From positions 32,449-96,448 of the forward strand of contig QHUZ01000025.1 in the NCBI GenBank assembly GCA_003223395.1: a stretch of DNA of 64,000 nt, written 5' to 3'. The stretch comes from Gemmatimonadota bacterium (GTDB taxonomy: Bacteria; Gemmatimonadota; Gemmatimonadetes; Gemmatimonadales; GWC2-71-9). Under the pieces are notes generated by a model. It was not told the origin of the DNA. It made no database searches and was given only the letters and a program-made list of their open reading frames with translations. A program made the translations under genes and the position numbers. Below, piece after piece: positions 17,174-27,500 of this stretch; position 1 is the first letter of the stretch; every line of letters begins with the position of its first letter.

Positions 17174-19276
17174 ATGCCGATTCCTGTTCCCGCGCTGGAC
17201 GATCGCAGTTATCCCGATCTGGTCGAGGAGCTCCAGGCGCGGATCCCGGCCCATACGCCAGAGTGGACGAACGTCCGCAAAGGCGATCCCGGCGACGCCA
17301 TCAACCGCTGCGCGGCGTGGCTCATCGATACGCTGCTCTATCGGGCGAACCTCATCCCGGAACGCCAGCGCCTCGTGTTCCTGCAGCGGCTCGGCATTCC
17401 GCTCAAGCCGGCGCGCGCCGCGCGTGGGCTCGTGAGTCTGGTGCGTGATCAGGACGACGCGACCAACGAGATCGTCCTCGTGCCGCTCGCGAGCGTGCAA
17501 GGTTCAGTCAACTTCGAAACCCGCAACGAAGTCACCGTGCTTCCCGTGCAGCTCGAGGTGTTCTGCAAACGGCGGCTCCCCGACGCCGAGAAGCAGCGGC
17601 TCGCCGGCGTCCTGGACGGCCTGCAACGCGTGTATCACGTGACGCGCGCAGAGCCCTACGTTACCACACCGGTGTTCCCGGGCGGTCAGGCGGATCCGGC
17701 GGGCTTCGACATGATCGAGGGTACCGTCGACAAGAGCTTGTGGCTGGGGTTGTTCGTCAAGGACGAAAAGCTGTTGGACGCGGTGCGCGAAACATTGAGC
17801 CGGGGCGCGTCAGGTGGGGCACACTTGCTCAGCATTGGCGTCGCGCCCGCGGTGGCCGTCGCGGAGCTCTCCGAGGAAGTCAGCGTACAGGCGCGCATCC
17901 CGCTCACCTGGGAGATCAGTTTTCGACGCGCCGGCGGCGAGGCCGATTACCTCACGCTGGAAAGGGTCGCGGACAGCACGGAAGGATTCACCCGCCAAGG
18001 CGTGGTGCGCCTCGCCCTTCCAGAACGCCAGTTCATCGGCGCGCCCGAAGACGATCCGCGCGCCTTGCTCGCAGCCGGCGTCGGCGATTATCCGCCGCGG
18101 CTCGACTCGCCCAAAAAGATGGCCCGGCTCGCGTGCTGGATTCGGATGCGACCCACCGAGCGCATCAACAACCTCAAGCTGAGCTGGGTGGGGATAAACG
18201 CCGTCGAAATCGATCAGCGCCAGACGGTGTCCTCGCGGGTCATCGGCAAGAGCGAGGGTACGCCGAATCAGCAATTCCGGCTGCCGGGGCAATCCGTCGA
18301 AGAGGATACGCTCATTCTCGAAGTCGAGGAACCGGGTCTCGGCTACCAGCGCTGGAGGCGGACGGACGACCTCGCGCTCGAAGGACGTGACGCTCGAGCG
18401 TTCGTGCTCGACAGCGAAGGGGGCCTCGTCAGGCTCGGCGATCGCGTACACGGCTGGAGCCCCGATCCCGGTATGCAGGTGCGTGTGGTGACATGCCGCT
18501 TCGGCGGTGGGGAGGCCGGCAACCTGCCGCCGGGATCACTCACCAAAGTCAGCGGCAAGGACATCACGGGCGCGACGGTACAAGGCGGCATCAAAGCCGA
18601 ACAACGACTGCCGACATTGGGTGGAGCGCGGGCGGAGACGATTGCGGAAGCCGAGTTGCGCATTCCGTCCTGGATTCGCAATCAGAATCGCGCGGTGACG
18701 GCCGAAGATTACCGCCGGCTGGCGGCCGAAACTCCGGGCGTGCAGCTGGGTCGTGTGGAAGTGCTGCCGCGCTTCAAGCCACAACAACGCATGAGCAATG
18801 TTCCCGGCGTGGTGTCGGTGATGGTGCTGCCATTGAGTGTCGGACTCGATGTGCAGGATGGGCACGGACGCGAGGAAATACTGAACGCGGTGCGCGAGTC
18901 GATACGTCTGTTTGTTTGGTCGCTCCCGCCCGGTGGTCCCGATGGACAGGGTTGGCCCCTGGGCCGCGCCGTGAGTGATCGCGAGCTGGAGGTGGCCGTC
19001 GCTCGAGTTCCGGGCGTCAAGGCGGTGCGAGGAATCCTGCTGTTCGAGCAAGACGGGAGTAATTGGCGCAGGCTCCGGACAACGACGGACGGAGCGGTCC
19101 GGTTGACTCTCCAAGCGTGGGAGCTGCCCGAATTGAGGTCGCTCGTTACGGTGGAAGGCGCCGATGCCCCCACGAATCTGACGCTCGTCGCCCCGAACCC
19201 GTTCGCCGATGGAAATGGAACGGGCATGCCCGCGCCGGGCATTCCCGTGCCGGTCGTTCCGGACATGTGCTCATGA
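17174..19276 (+). CDS. Baseplate J-like protein (Afp11/Pvc11)
   Basis: A 700-residue putative baseplate assembly protein. The start (PALDDRSYPDLVEELQARIP, then TNVRKGDPGDAINRCAAWL and NLIPERQRLVFLQRLG) is the standard Afp11 N-terminus. The second half holds the gp47/J domain (GGEAGNLPPGSLTKVSG, AEAELRIPSWIRNQNRAVTAEDYRRLA, PGVQLGRVEVLPRFKP, VARVPGVKAVRGILLF). The family forms the baseplate wedge with the Afp12-like protein and transmits the contraction signal. Length is near that of other eCIS J proteins (about 650-900). A GTG alternative is not needed; the ATG at 17174 has an adequate ribosome site. Confidence 0.9.
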   Translation: MPIPVPALDDRSYPDLVEELQARIPAHTPEWTNVRKGDPGDAINRCAAWLIDTLLYRANLIPERQRLVFLQRLGIPLKPARAARGLVSLVRDQDDATNEIVLVPLASVQGSVNFETRNEVTVLPVQLEVFCKRRLPDAEKQRLAGVLDGLQRVYHVTRAEPYVTTPVFPGGQADPAGFDMIEGTVDKSLWLGLFVKDEKLLDAVRETLSRGASGGAHLLSIGVAPAVAVAELSEEVSVQARIPLTWEISFRRAGGEADYLTLERVADSTEGFTRQGVVRLALPERQFIGAPEDDPRALLAAGVGDYPPRLDSPKKMARLACWIRMRPTERINNLKLSWVGINAVEIDQRQTVSSRVIGKSEGTPNQQFRLPGQSVEEDTLILEVEEPGLGYQRWRRTDDLALEGRDARAFVLDSEGGLVRLGDRVHGWSPDPGMQVRVVTCRFGGGEAGNLPPGSLTKVSGKDITGATVQGGIKAEQRLPTLGGARAETIAEAELRIPSWIRNQNRAVTAEDYRRLAAETPGVQLGRVEVLPRFKPQQRMSNVPGVVSVMVLPLSVGLDVQDGHGREEILNAVRESIRLFVWSLPPGGPDGQGWPLGRAVSDRELEVAVARVPGVKAVRGILLFEQDGSNWRRLRTTTDGAVRLTLQAWELPELRSLVTVEGADAPTNLTLVAPNPFADGNGTGMPAPGIPVPVVPDMCS

Positions 19277-21750
19277 TGGACGCGAACGGCCTTTCCTTTT
19301 GGATGCTCGCCGACGTGTATCGCCGGCGACCCGACGGTTCGCCCTACCGCCAACCCGGGGAAGGCGATCCAGTCTATGCAGACTGGCGCCCTCGCCCCGA
19401 TGAGACTGCGCTCGACGTGGACGTCGCCAGGCGGCTGCTCCGCCTCGCGTGTAAGCGCGCGCAGAAGATCTCGATGCCCGCCCACGCGCGGTCGACCGCG
19501 ACAACACTGCTCGACGTAGTCCCACAGTGTCGAGACGCCTTCGGCACGTACGCCACCTGGCGTCCGGAGATGGGACGCGTGATGGCGGGCGGCGCCCTGG
19601 AAGGTGAGGTCTCCCTGGGCACCCCAGCGGCACCTCCGACCGACCTCGCCATGGGCTACGACGGCGTGCTCTATGCCGCGGCGGGAGGAGCCGTCGTGCT
19701 CATCGACCGGCGCGACAGGTGGGAACCGATTGCGGTAACGCTCGCGGGGTTCACAGCGTGGCGTCTGGCAGCCGATGCCGCGGGGGGCGTGTGGGTGCTG
19801 GACCGCGATCACCGCGCGCTCGCTCGCGTCTCGGGACTTCCGTTCCCCGATCGGCCGTATGCGCTTCACGCCGCGGACCGATTCCGGCCGGAAGAGGAAA
19901 ACCCCAACACGCCACGCTTGCGGCTGATTCCGGACGTCGAGTGGCCGGCCGATGAGTCACCCGTCGCCATCGCCTGTCAGGGGGAGGACGTCGTCATTGT
20001 CGCGTGGACCGATGGGGACGCGGCGTGTGTGCGTCGCCTGGATCAGACGACGATGAGGCTCGGGCCGAGAACCCTGCTCCAGGGCGCCGCCTTTCCTTAT
20101 AGTGCCGCGTGGGTGGCCCCCGGTCGGCTCGCGGTCTTGTCGCTCGGCCTCGAGGACGGGGCCACTCCGCCCGCGCCGGGCCTCGAAAGAGAAGCGCTCG
20201 TCTATACCCTGCCGGAAACCGGGACCACCGCCGTTCCACTGGGCGACCTCTACCCGCTGGCCGACGGCGTCGCCGGTCCTTTCGTGCAAGGAGTCGGGTT
20301 GCCGCGCCACTACCTGACGCGAACGGGGAGCGCACCCCTGTATCCAGTGTCGTTCCCGTCCTTCGCCACCCGAGCCGAAGTCGAGACGCCTGAGCCGATC
20401 GACAGCGGCGAGGCAGGCACCGTGTGGCATCGGATGTATCTCGAGGCCGCGTTCCCGGCCGGCACCGGTGTGCAGGTGTTAGTCGCGGCAACCGACGACC
20501 GCACTGCTCCGACCGACGCCGCGGACTGGTACGAGCACCGCTTTGGCCAGAGTCCGGATAACGACGGGCGCGGCGTCATCCCGCAGGGGGCGTGGATGAC
20601 CTATCCGTCGGAGATCCCGTTTCACGAGGGATTCCTGCCCCGCGGAATCGAACGCAATCGGGCAGGTTTGTTCACCGTCCTCGTGCAGCGCGCCGGTCGT
20701 CGCGTGCGGACACTGCGCGGCCGGTTTCTCTGGGTGCGCATGGCGCTGAGAGGAGATGGCCGGGCCACCCCGGAGGTCGCGGCGCTCCGCGTCTATGCCT
20801 CGCGGTTCTCGTATCTCGAGAACTACTTGCCCGAGCTGTATCGCGAGCAGGTATTCGGCCCGGACGCGGACATGCCCGCACCCAGTCCCCAATTTCGCAC
20901 GACCACGCCTTCCGACTTCCTCGAGCGCTTTCTCGACAACATCGAGGGCCTGCTGACCCCGATCGAGGATCGCATTGCGAACGCCTATCTCCTCACGGAT
21001 CCACGCGCGGCGCCCGACGACGCGCTCGAGTGGCTCGCCTCCTGGATCGGTCTGACGTTCGATGCGCGCTATCCGCCGGATCGCCGGCGCCGGATTCTGC
21101 TCGATGCGCCCAAGATGTATCGCCGGCGCGGCACGCTCGACGGATTGCGAATGGCCATTGATGCCATCGCAAACGACGCCGTCGCGAGCGGCGAAGTGGT
21201 CGTCGTCGAGGATTTCCGGTTGCGCCGTACCTTCGCGACGATCCTGGGCGCCGATCTCGCAAATGCGACAGACCCATTGCTCGGCGGCCTGACCGTGAGC
21301 GGCAACTCGTACGTCGGTGACACGCTGTTTCTCGGCGCGGACTCGGACCGTGAACACAAGGTGTTCCTCACCACGGATTTTCGTCGTGAATTGTTGGCGC
21401 TGTTCGATGCGAGCAACCTCAGCCCCTCGGAGCAAGCCCGCGTGCGCCTTTTTTACGACCGCCTGGCCAATCGGGTCACGGTCCTGGTCCACAACGAGGT
21501 TGAGGAGCGTGATCTCGGGCTGATCAAGCGAGCCGTGGAGTTGGAGGCGCCCGCACACATCATCGCCCGCGTGGTGCCTGCGACCTACCCGCTCCTGGTC
21601 GGCGTCGCCGCACTCATCGGCGTCGACACGTACATGTCGGCGCCCGCCACTCCCCGAATGGTGGAACTCAATCGGAGCACGCTGGGTGTTCGAGACGTGG
21701 TCAACCGCCTCGCGACCCTCGATCACCGTCTCGTCGGAGGTGCGGTATGA
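19273..21750 (+). CDS. Tail/baseplate protein with propeller-like N-terminus and tail-protein-I domain (Afp12/Pvc12-like)
   Basis: Two consecutive ATGs at 19273 and 19276 overlap the Afp11 stop; about 825 residues. Residues about 110-230 show propeller-like blades (YDGVLYAAAGGAVVLIDRRD, AWRLAADAAGGVWVLDRDH). Residues about 512-640 match the phage tail protein family found in contractile systems: NYLPELYREQ, FLERFLDNIEGLLTPIEDRI, ALEWLASWIGLTFDARYP, PDRRRRILLDAPKMYRRRGT and LDGLRMAIDAI. Afp12-class proteins pair with Afp11 in the baseplate wedge. The N-terminal blades are an extension not present in minimal members and could contact the following tail-fibre-like proteins. Confidence 0.82.
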   Translation: MMDANGLSFWMLADVYRRRPDGSPYRQPGEGDPVYADWRPRPDETALDVDVARRLLRLACKRAQKISMPAHARSTATTLLDVVPQCRDAFGTYATWRPEMGRVMAGGALEGEVSLGTPAAPPTDLAMGYDGVLYAAAGGAVVLIDRRDRWEPIAVTLAGFTAWRLAADAAGGVWVLDRDHRALARVSGLPFPDRPYALHAADRFRPEEENPNTPRLRLIPDVEWPADESPVAIACQGEDVVIVAWTDGDAACVRRLDQTTMRLGPRTLLQGAAFPYSAAWVAPGRLAVLSLGLEDGATPPAPGLEREALVYTLPETGTTAVPLGDLYPLADGVAGPFVQGVGLPRHYLTRTGSAPLYPVSFPSFATRAEVETPEPIDSGEAGTVWHRMYLEAAFPAGTGVQVLVAATDDRTAPTDAADWYEHRFGQSPDNDGRGVIPQGAWMTYPSEIPFHEGFLPRGIERNRAGLFTVLVQRAGRRVRTLRGRFLWVRMALRGDGRATPEVAALRVYASRFSYLENYLPELYREQVFGPDADMPAPSPQFRTTTPSDFLERFLDNIEGLLTPIEDRIANAYLLTDPRAAPDDALEWLASWIGLTFDARYPPDRRRRILLDAPKMYRRRGTLDGLRMAIDAIANDAVASGEVVVVEDFRLRRTFATILGADLANATDPLLGGLTVSGNSYVGDTLFLGADSDREHKVFLTTDFRRELLALFDASNLSPSEQARVRLFYDRLANRVTVLVHNEVEERDLGLIKRAVELEAPAHIIARVVPATYPLLVGVAALIGVDTYMSAPATPRMVELNRSTLGVRDVVNRLATLDHRLVGGAV

Positions 21751-22637
21751 CCACGCGCGTCGATCCCCTCAGCCAGTCACTCACGCCGGACCGCGTCTAC
21801 TACGCGACCGGCACGATGCTCGGGGCCGAAGATTTCACCGCCGAGCAGATCTATCACCGCTTTCAGCTGGCTCGGGCGCTGGCCTATCTCCACGGGGCGG
21901 GGACCGTGGCTGGCCTGCGGGTCGTTCACGAACCGGCGGCTGGAGGTCAACCCGAGCGCATCCGCGTCCGGCCCGGCCTCGCGATCGACCGGCTGGGCCG
22001 ACTCGTGGAGGTGCCGCGCTCCTGGTGCATCCGACTCGGCGAATGGTACAAGTCTGAGACCGCGGACCAGCTCGCCGCGGCGTTCCATGAGGAAGTGGAG
22101 ATCCCGGTGTCGGACGACAGCGCCGACCCGCCGGCGGCCTCGCCCACCACGGTGGATGGGGTCATTGCAGACGTCTTCCTTCAGTTCACCGCCTGCACGC
22201 GCGGCCTTACGCCGGCGTTTCAGGCGGGGCCGTACGACGCGCTCGACGCGGTCGCGCCTTCGCGCGTGCGCGACGGATTCGCGCTCACCCTTGTGCTGCG
22301 AGACGATCCGAATCCGCTGGTTCCGCTCCCGCCCACGACCGACGTTGCCGAGATCGGCAACGTCGAGGATCGCGCCCGGGCGGCGCGCAAAGCCGTGTTG
22401 AACAGCTGGCGCAATGGCACGGATCCGCAGGCCTCGGGACGGCTGACGTGGGAACGAGAGCACAAGCGACAAGGCCAGGACGCCACCGACCCGGCGGCGC
22501 TATTCCTGGCGCGCATCGTCATTCCGGCCAATCCAGGGCCTCCCGTCACGCGCCGGGATGAACCCGTCGCAATCGACAATTACAGCCGGCAGTTCGTCCG
22601 CGGCACGCCGACGCTCGCCCTGTTCCTCGGGCTGTAG
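21747..22637 (+). CDS. eCIS-locus protein carrying a repeated N-terminal module (copy 1)
   Basis: A 296-residue protein, ATG overlapping the Afp12 stop. Its first 110 residues (DRVYYATGTMLGAEDFTAEQIYHRFQ, then HGAGTVAGLRVV, RIRVRPGLAIDRLGRLVEVP) have the same order of motifs as the N-termini of the next two proteins: a short Tyr/Phe strand, LxxEDF or VADDL, a helix rich in Gln/Arg, GxxxGL, and a Gly-Ala-Ile turn with an acidic-glycine loop. The C-terminal half ends in VTRRDEPVAIDNYSRQFVRG. No named family recognised, no signal or membrane segment. Position after the baseplate genes suggests baseplate periphery or fibre. Confidence 0.5.
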   Translation: MTTRVDPLSQSLTPDRVYYATGTMLGAEDFTAEQIYHRFQLARALAYLHGAGTVAGLRVVHEPAAGGQPERIRVRPGLAIDRLGRLVEVPRSWCIRLGEWYKSETADQLAAAFHEEVEIPVSDDSADPPAASPTTVDGVIADVFLQFTACTRGLTPAFQAGPYDALDAVAPSRVRDGFALTLVLRDDPNPLVPLPPTTDVAEIGNVEDRARAARKAVLNSWRNGTDPQASGRLTWEREHKRQGQDATDPAALFLARIVIPANPGPPVTRRDEPVAIDNYSRQFVRGTPTLALFLGL

Positions 22638-22655
22638 CAGAGAAGGAGAGCACCG

Positions 22656-24566
22656 ATGATCGATTATGTGAAAGGCTCCAGCCGCCAGGCGATCGAGAAT
22701 CGCGAACGGTTGACGAAGGAAGATATCGAGCGTCTGCAAAGCAGCGGGCAGCTCGTCGTGGACAGCCGCCGGCGTCGTCCGCGCTATTTCGACGGCCGCT
22801 TCCTGGTGGCGGACGACCTGACGCGGGACCAGACCTACTTTCTCGCGCGCCAGGCCGACCTTGGCAAAGCGGTCGGTGCGGGTGTCGTGCATGGCTTAAT
22901 GGTCACGCCCGCGCCCGGCGCCTCGGGAAACGTGGCGATCATCCAGGCGGGCCACGGTGTCACGGTCTCTGGCGAGATGGTGATGCTGTCGAAGCCGCTG
23001 CGCATCGACTTCACCGACGCGGCCCTGAGCCAGCGGCTCGGCGTCGCGTTCGATGTAATGACTAAGCACGACCCGCGGCTCACCGGCCTCTACATCGTGG
23101 CGCTGCGCCCCGTCGAGTTCACGGCGCATCCCATCGAGTCATACCCGACGACGCTCGACGGCAAACGACAGGCAACGGATGGCGACATGATCGAAGGCGC
23201 TGCCGCCGTGCTGATTCCCTTTGGCGACCGCAGTGCCAGAGAGTCGCTGGCGAATCGGCGGAAAGCCGTCGCTCGCGACGTTTTCCTGCTCGAGGACGGA
23301 ACCGGACAGCCGGCCGGGACCCTGCCGCTCGCGGTCGTCGCGCTCGACGGCGGGATCATTCAATGGATCGATCCGCACCTCGTCCGCCGCGAGGTCGGTG
23401 CGGAGCACCGCGATCTGATCAGTATGGGTTTCGCGCCGCGCGCGCTGCGCGAAGCGCATCTCTTGCAGTATCACCAGCATCTGTCGGACGTCGTGGAGCA
23501 GCGGCGCGCCGCGAATACCGGTTTGCTTTTCGCCGCGGCGGATTACTTCGAGATTCTGCCCGCTGCGGGGCGGATGCCGATCGCGGCAATCGACCTGAAA
23601 AACTTTACGCAGAGTTTCTTCCCACCGGAGATGGACGTCGAGCTGTCGGCGATACCCATCGATGAAATCCCCGGTCTGATCGAGGACAGCCTGCTCGCGC
23701 CGCCGATCGATCTCGCCGGCGAACGGGAGGACCTCGACGCCACCGCGATCCTCGTGCTGATCCCGGTGCCTCGCCCGAAGATCCGCGCGCTGCGCGCGGC
23801 CGTCACGAACCTCACGCGCGTGCTGCTGCCGGCGGCTCCGGGTTTCTTCTCGAAGCAGAAGCCGTTCGAGATGCTGCTGGCGCGACCCGCGAGCGCGGCA
23901 CTCGTGGCGCCGGTGAGCCAGCGAGAGCTGATCGATGCCGGATGGCGGAACGCGCTCGCCGGAGTCGACATGTTGTGGTTCGTGCGGCGTCGCACGCTGA
24001 ACTTCAAGGCAGAGGCTGCCGGCCATGCCCTCCGCGTCCACACCGATGAGGTCGCTGACGAGCTGGCGTTGGTGGAGCGGCTCCGCGCGCAGAACCTCTA
24101 CAATCGATTCCACCATCTCAAGACGACGGCGAGCGCCGAGGCGGACGCCGAGATGGTGTTCATGCTCAGCTCGCCGAAGTTCAGTTTGTCCCGCACGCTC
24201 CAGGAAGGAGCGCTCACCGAGTTGCGCGAAGCGCACAAAGACCTCAGTCAAGACGCGCCTCCCGAGACTCGCGTCCTCCTCGACCGGGCGTCGGTGCTCA
24301 AGGTCGCGCAGCGCTACGCCGATCCTGACTTCGGGAAGGGCGTCGTCCGTCTGGAAACGACGCAGCCACAACTGAAAGAAAACGAGGCGGTCATCCGCAC
24401 CGTCACGCGCGCCGGACTTGTCCCGCAGCTCGACCTGGTCGCCCGGCAGCTGCCGGAGAACAAGGTCGCCGACTTTGCCAGCCAGGTCCGTGAACTCGGT
24501 GAGGCCGGCAAGACGGAGGCGCTGGCGCAGCTCATCAACGTCAAACTCGGGGAGATCGTCCGATGA
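22656..24566 (+). CDS. eCIS-locus protein carrying the repeated N-terminal module (copy 2)
   Basis: 636 residues, preceded by AGAAGGAGAG. Residues about 30-125 carry the shared module: PRYFDGRFLVADDLTRDQTY, GAGVVHGLMVTP, IIQAGHGVTVSGEMVMLS. The rest is mixed alpha/beta with a helix-rich final third (residues about 450-636, for example ENKVADFASQVRELGEAG). YFDGR plus a GVVHGL turn is a pattern I associate with uncharacterised proteins of contractile injection loci, not with a defined function. It could be a tail-fibre, spoke or length-control element. The stop overlaps the next ATG by 4 bases, so the three modules are translated in series. Confidence 0.5.
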   Translation: MIDYVKGSSRQAIENRERLTKEDIERLQSSGQLVVDSRRRRPRYFDGRFLVADDLTRDQTYFLARQADLGKAVGAGVVHGLMVTPAPGASGNVAIIQAGHGVTVSGEMVMLSKPLRIDFTDAALSQRLGVAFDVMTKHDPRLTGLYIVALRPVEFTAHPIESYPTTLDGKRQATDGDMIEGAAAVLIPFGDRSARESLANRRKAVARDVFLLEDGTGQPAGTLPLAVVALDGGIIQWIDPHLVRREVGAEHRDLISMGFAPRALREAHLLQYHQHLSDVVEQRRAANTGLLFAAADYFEILPAAGRMPIAAIDLKNFTQSFFPPEMDVELSAIPIDEIPGLIEDSLLAPPIDLAGEREDLDATAILVLIPVPRPKIRALRAAVTNLTRVLLPAAPGFFSKQKPFEMLLARPASAALVAPVSQRELIDAGWRNALAGVDMLWFVRRRTLNFKAEAAGHALRVHTDEVADELALVERLRAQNLYNRFHHLKTTASAEADAEMVFMLSSPKFSLSRTLQEGALTELREAHKDLSQDAPPETRVLLDRASVLKVAQRYADPDFGKGVVRLETTQPQLKENEAVIRTVTRAGLVPQLDLVARQLPENKVADFASQVRELGEAGKTEALAQLINVKLGEIVR

Positions 24567-27500
24567 AGGTCTACCCGATCGCCAATCCGCTTCCCGGCGA
24601 GCAAGTCGTCGGCCTCGATCCGCCGCTCGCGCCGGAGGTAGACTCGGGCTGGAGGCGCCGGCTCAATCTCATGCCCGGGCGCGCGCTCGACGATCACGCG
24701 CTGACCGCAGAGCAGGACGTCCGCGCCGGCCGGCTGGCGACGGAAGGGCAAATGTTGTCGCCGGGCATCATCGCCGGACTCGATGTTGCGCTCGAGACCG
24801 ACCCAACCGAAGGTGCGTTTCTCCGCATTCGGGCCGGGACGGGTCTGATGCATGATGGCGAGGACGTCGTCGTGCCGACAGACCTCCGCATTGCACTCAG
24901 GGATCTGCTGGTGCTATGGCCCTTGCCCGGGGCTGTCACCCCACCGCCGGATGATGCAGACGTGGAAGACGTCGACGGGTCGGCGGAGGTAAACCCGGCC
25001 GATGAACAGGCGCCCAAGCCCTTCAAAGAGTGGGCGACGGACGACCCCGATCTGCCGCGTGCGGGCATCCTGATCCTGCAGCCGATCGAGCTTCAGCTGT
25101 TCGAGGTCCGTCAGGGCACGGACGATCCGGCGCTGGACCCGTGCGAGGAAGATCCGTCGGCTTACGCTTTTGAAAACTGGGAGCGTCGCGACGCCTGTCG
25201 GCCGATCCTGTACCCGTGGCCGACGCATTGGCGGCCGTTGCCGGCGCGCGACGCACGTTGGCGCAACCAGCTCGCCTATACGGTGTTTCGCGAAGAAGGT
25301 CGTAAGGGACCCGATGCCGCGTTTCCCTGGGAAGTCATCGGCGTGCCGATCGCGCTCGTTGCCTTCGACGATGAGTGGCAGCCGCTGTTCGTCGACAGAA
25401 ACAGCGTCGCGCGCGCGGGTGGGAAACCCAAACGCCGCACCAGCCTCCTGCCGGGAACGGGGAACCCGTTCCTGTGGCAGGCACGGTTCGATCAGCTGGT
25501 CGAAGAGCTTGCGGCTGCCGATGCGCGCGATACGCCAATTGGCGATGTCGCTGGTCGCTTCCGCTACATGCCGCCATCCGGCCTGCTGCCGCTTTCCGCG
25601 TGCTCACCGGCGCTGGCACAACAGTTTTTCTTCCCACCGAGCTACGTCATCGATGCGGCGCCAGTCCCCATCGAGCACCTCGACGTCGCGCTCGAGGCCA
25701 GCGCGTCGCTCGGTCGGTACGATCTCTTTACCCCCGATCAAGTCCGTCTCCTGATACCCGTGCCCCAAAAAGTGTGGGAGCCGAGGCTGTTGCATGGGGA
25801 GGATGTCGATCCGCGGTTCCAGCAGGCGATCGATGCCGACGTCGCCCGTCGTACCGACTGGTTGACGCGACGCGATAGTGTGCGGCAGAAGGCGGCCGTC
25901 CTCCTACAGGCGCTCACGGGGTTAGCGCCAGCTTATCCACCACCTGAGGACGACCCCGGCCGCCTCGAGCCGGAGCCTGAGGCCGCTGCCTACCCGATTC
26001 CGGTGGGCGGGAGAGCACATCAATCCGGCGGCGGTAGCGGCACACATCAACACGGCTTCTTCGGCGCAACGACGCCCATCAACCTGTCAACTGTTGACCG
26101 ATTCGTTGTGTGGGTCTTCATCGACCCGAAGGACCCGCCGCAACAGCTCCAGCTGACGTGGTTCGGCACCGAGGGCGAGAAGCCGAAGGAAGTCCGGGTC
26201 TATTGGGGCGCGAACCTGCTGCCGTTGATGCTGTTCGCTCGCGTATCCAACGCCGGGCCGCTGCCCCAGCCGGGGCGCTGGATACGTCTCGAAGTCACCG
26301 CCGCAGACGTGGGCCTCACCGGCCTGAGCCTCACCGGAATGTTGTTTACAACCGTCGGTGGTCGCGTCACCTGGGCGCGGGCCGGCCGCTCTCCGATCAC
26401 AAATGCCTCCCCCACGCTGGAGTCGCTGTGGGTGGGCGACGCACTGCCCGATGGGGCGACCGAGATGCCCGTTGACGCCACTCACGAGGCCTGGAACTGG
26501 ATCGCAGCTGCTCCTACGGGAACCGATCCAGAACCTGCATTCGGTACGGCGTTGAGAGGCACGCCAGCAATTCGGGTCGCCGAAGCAGTCGAGCGGCTGG
26601 TGGAGGAAATCCGCGACACGCTGATTGGCTGGGGCGAGTTGAGTGTCACCTACAGCCAGGGCGTGCAGCGCTTTCTTGAGACTCTCCAGGCGGCCGTCGA
26701 TCAAGCCAACGATCAGATCAATTTCGGCTACCTGCGTGTGCAGACGGCGATGTACCGCCTGCGCCAGGCGATTTTGGGCGATAAAGTGACCGACCGCCTG
26801 ATCACCACTCCTGTGTTGGCGGCGATCGCGAAGGAGAGCGCCGGCGCGGCGCAGGTGAATAAGAGCCTCACCGAGATTTTCACGTCCATGCAAAAGTCGG
26901 AGGCCAAGCCGCAGCGCTGGTGGGGCCGCGAACTGGAAACGAATGCGCCGCTCGCCGCGGCCCACGGCGTTGGGATCCCCAACGGCGGCTCGGTCCCCAA
27001 CGGCGGCTCGGTCCCCAACGGCATCCGTACGGCCATGGACACGGCGACAACGCCGATGCGGTCCACAACGGTCAAAGCCACCACCATGCTCCAAGCTACA
27101 AAGACCGGCGTGCTCGATGTGCTCACGACCAGCCATGCCGAATTATCTCGAGAGTCCCAACTGATGACGGCCGCGGAGCGAGCCGGGGTGTTGCTCGGGA
27201 GAATCAAAGCCAACGGTGAACGGGCAGTGGAACCCGCCCCGAAGGATTCCGAGCCTCCGCCTCCTACGGACGTCGAAGATGCTCGTCCTATCGTCGATAA
27301 GACGATCCGCACGACATCGATCGCCGAGCGGATCCTCGACTCACGGGCGGCGGAAGCGAAGGACTTCTGTGCTGCCACCAAGCGCGATGTGATCAAGGGC
27401 TTGCTCGGCTTGGCGATGAACGTCGAAGAACTAACCATTCCCGGCCTCGCGTTGCACGACAGCTCGAACGTCGACATTTCACCCGAGCGGATTCTCCCCG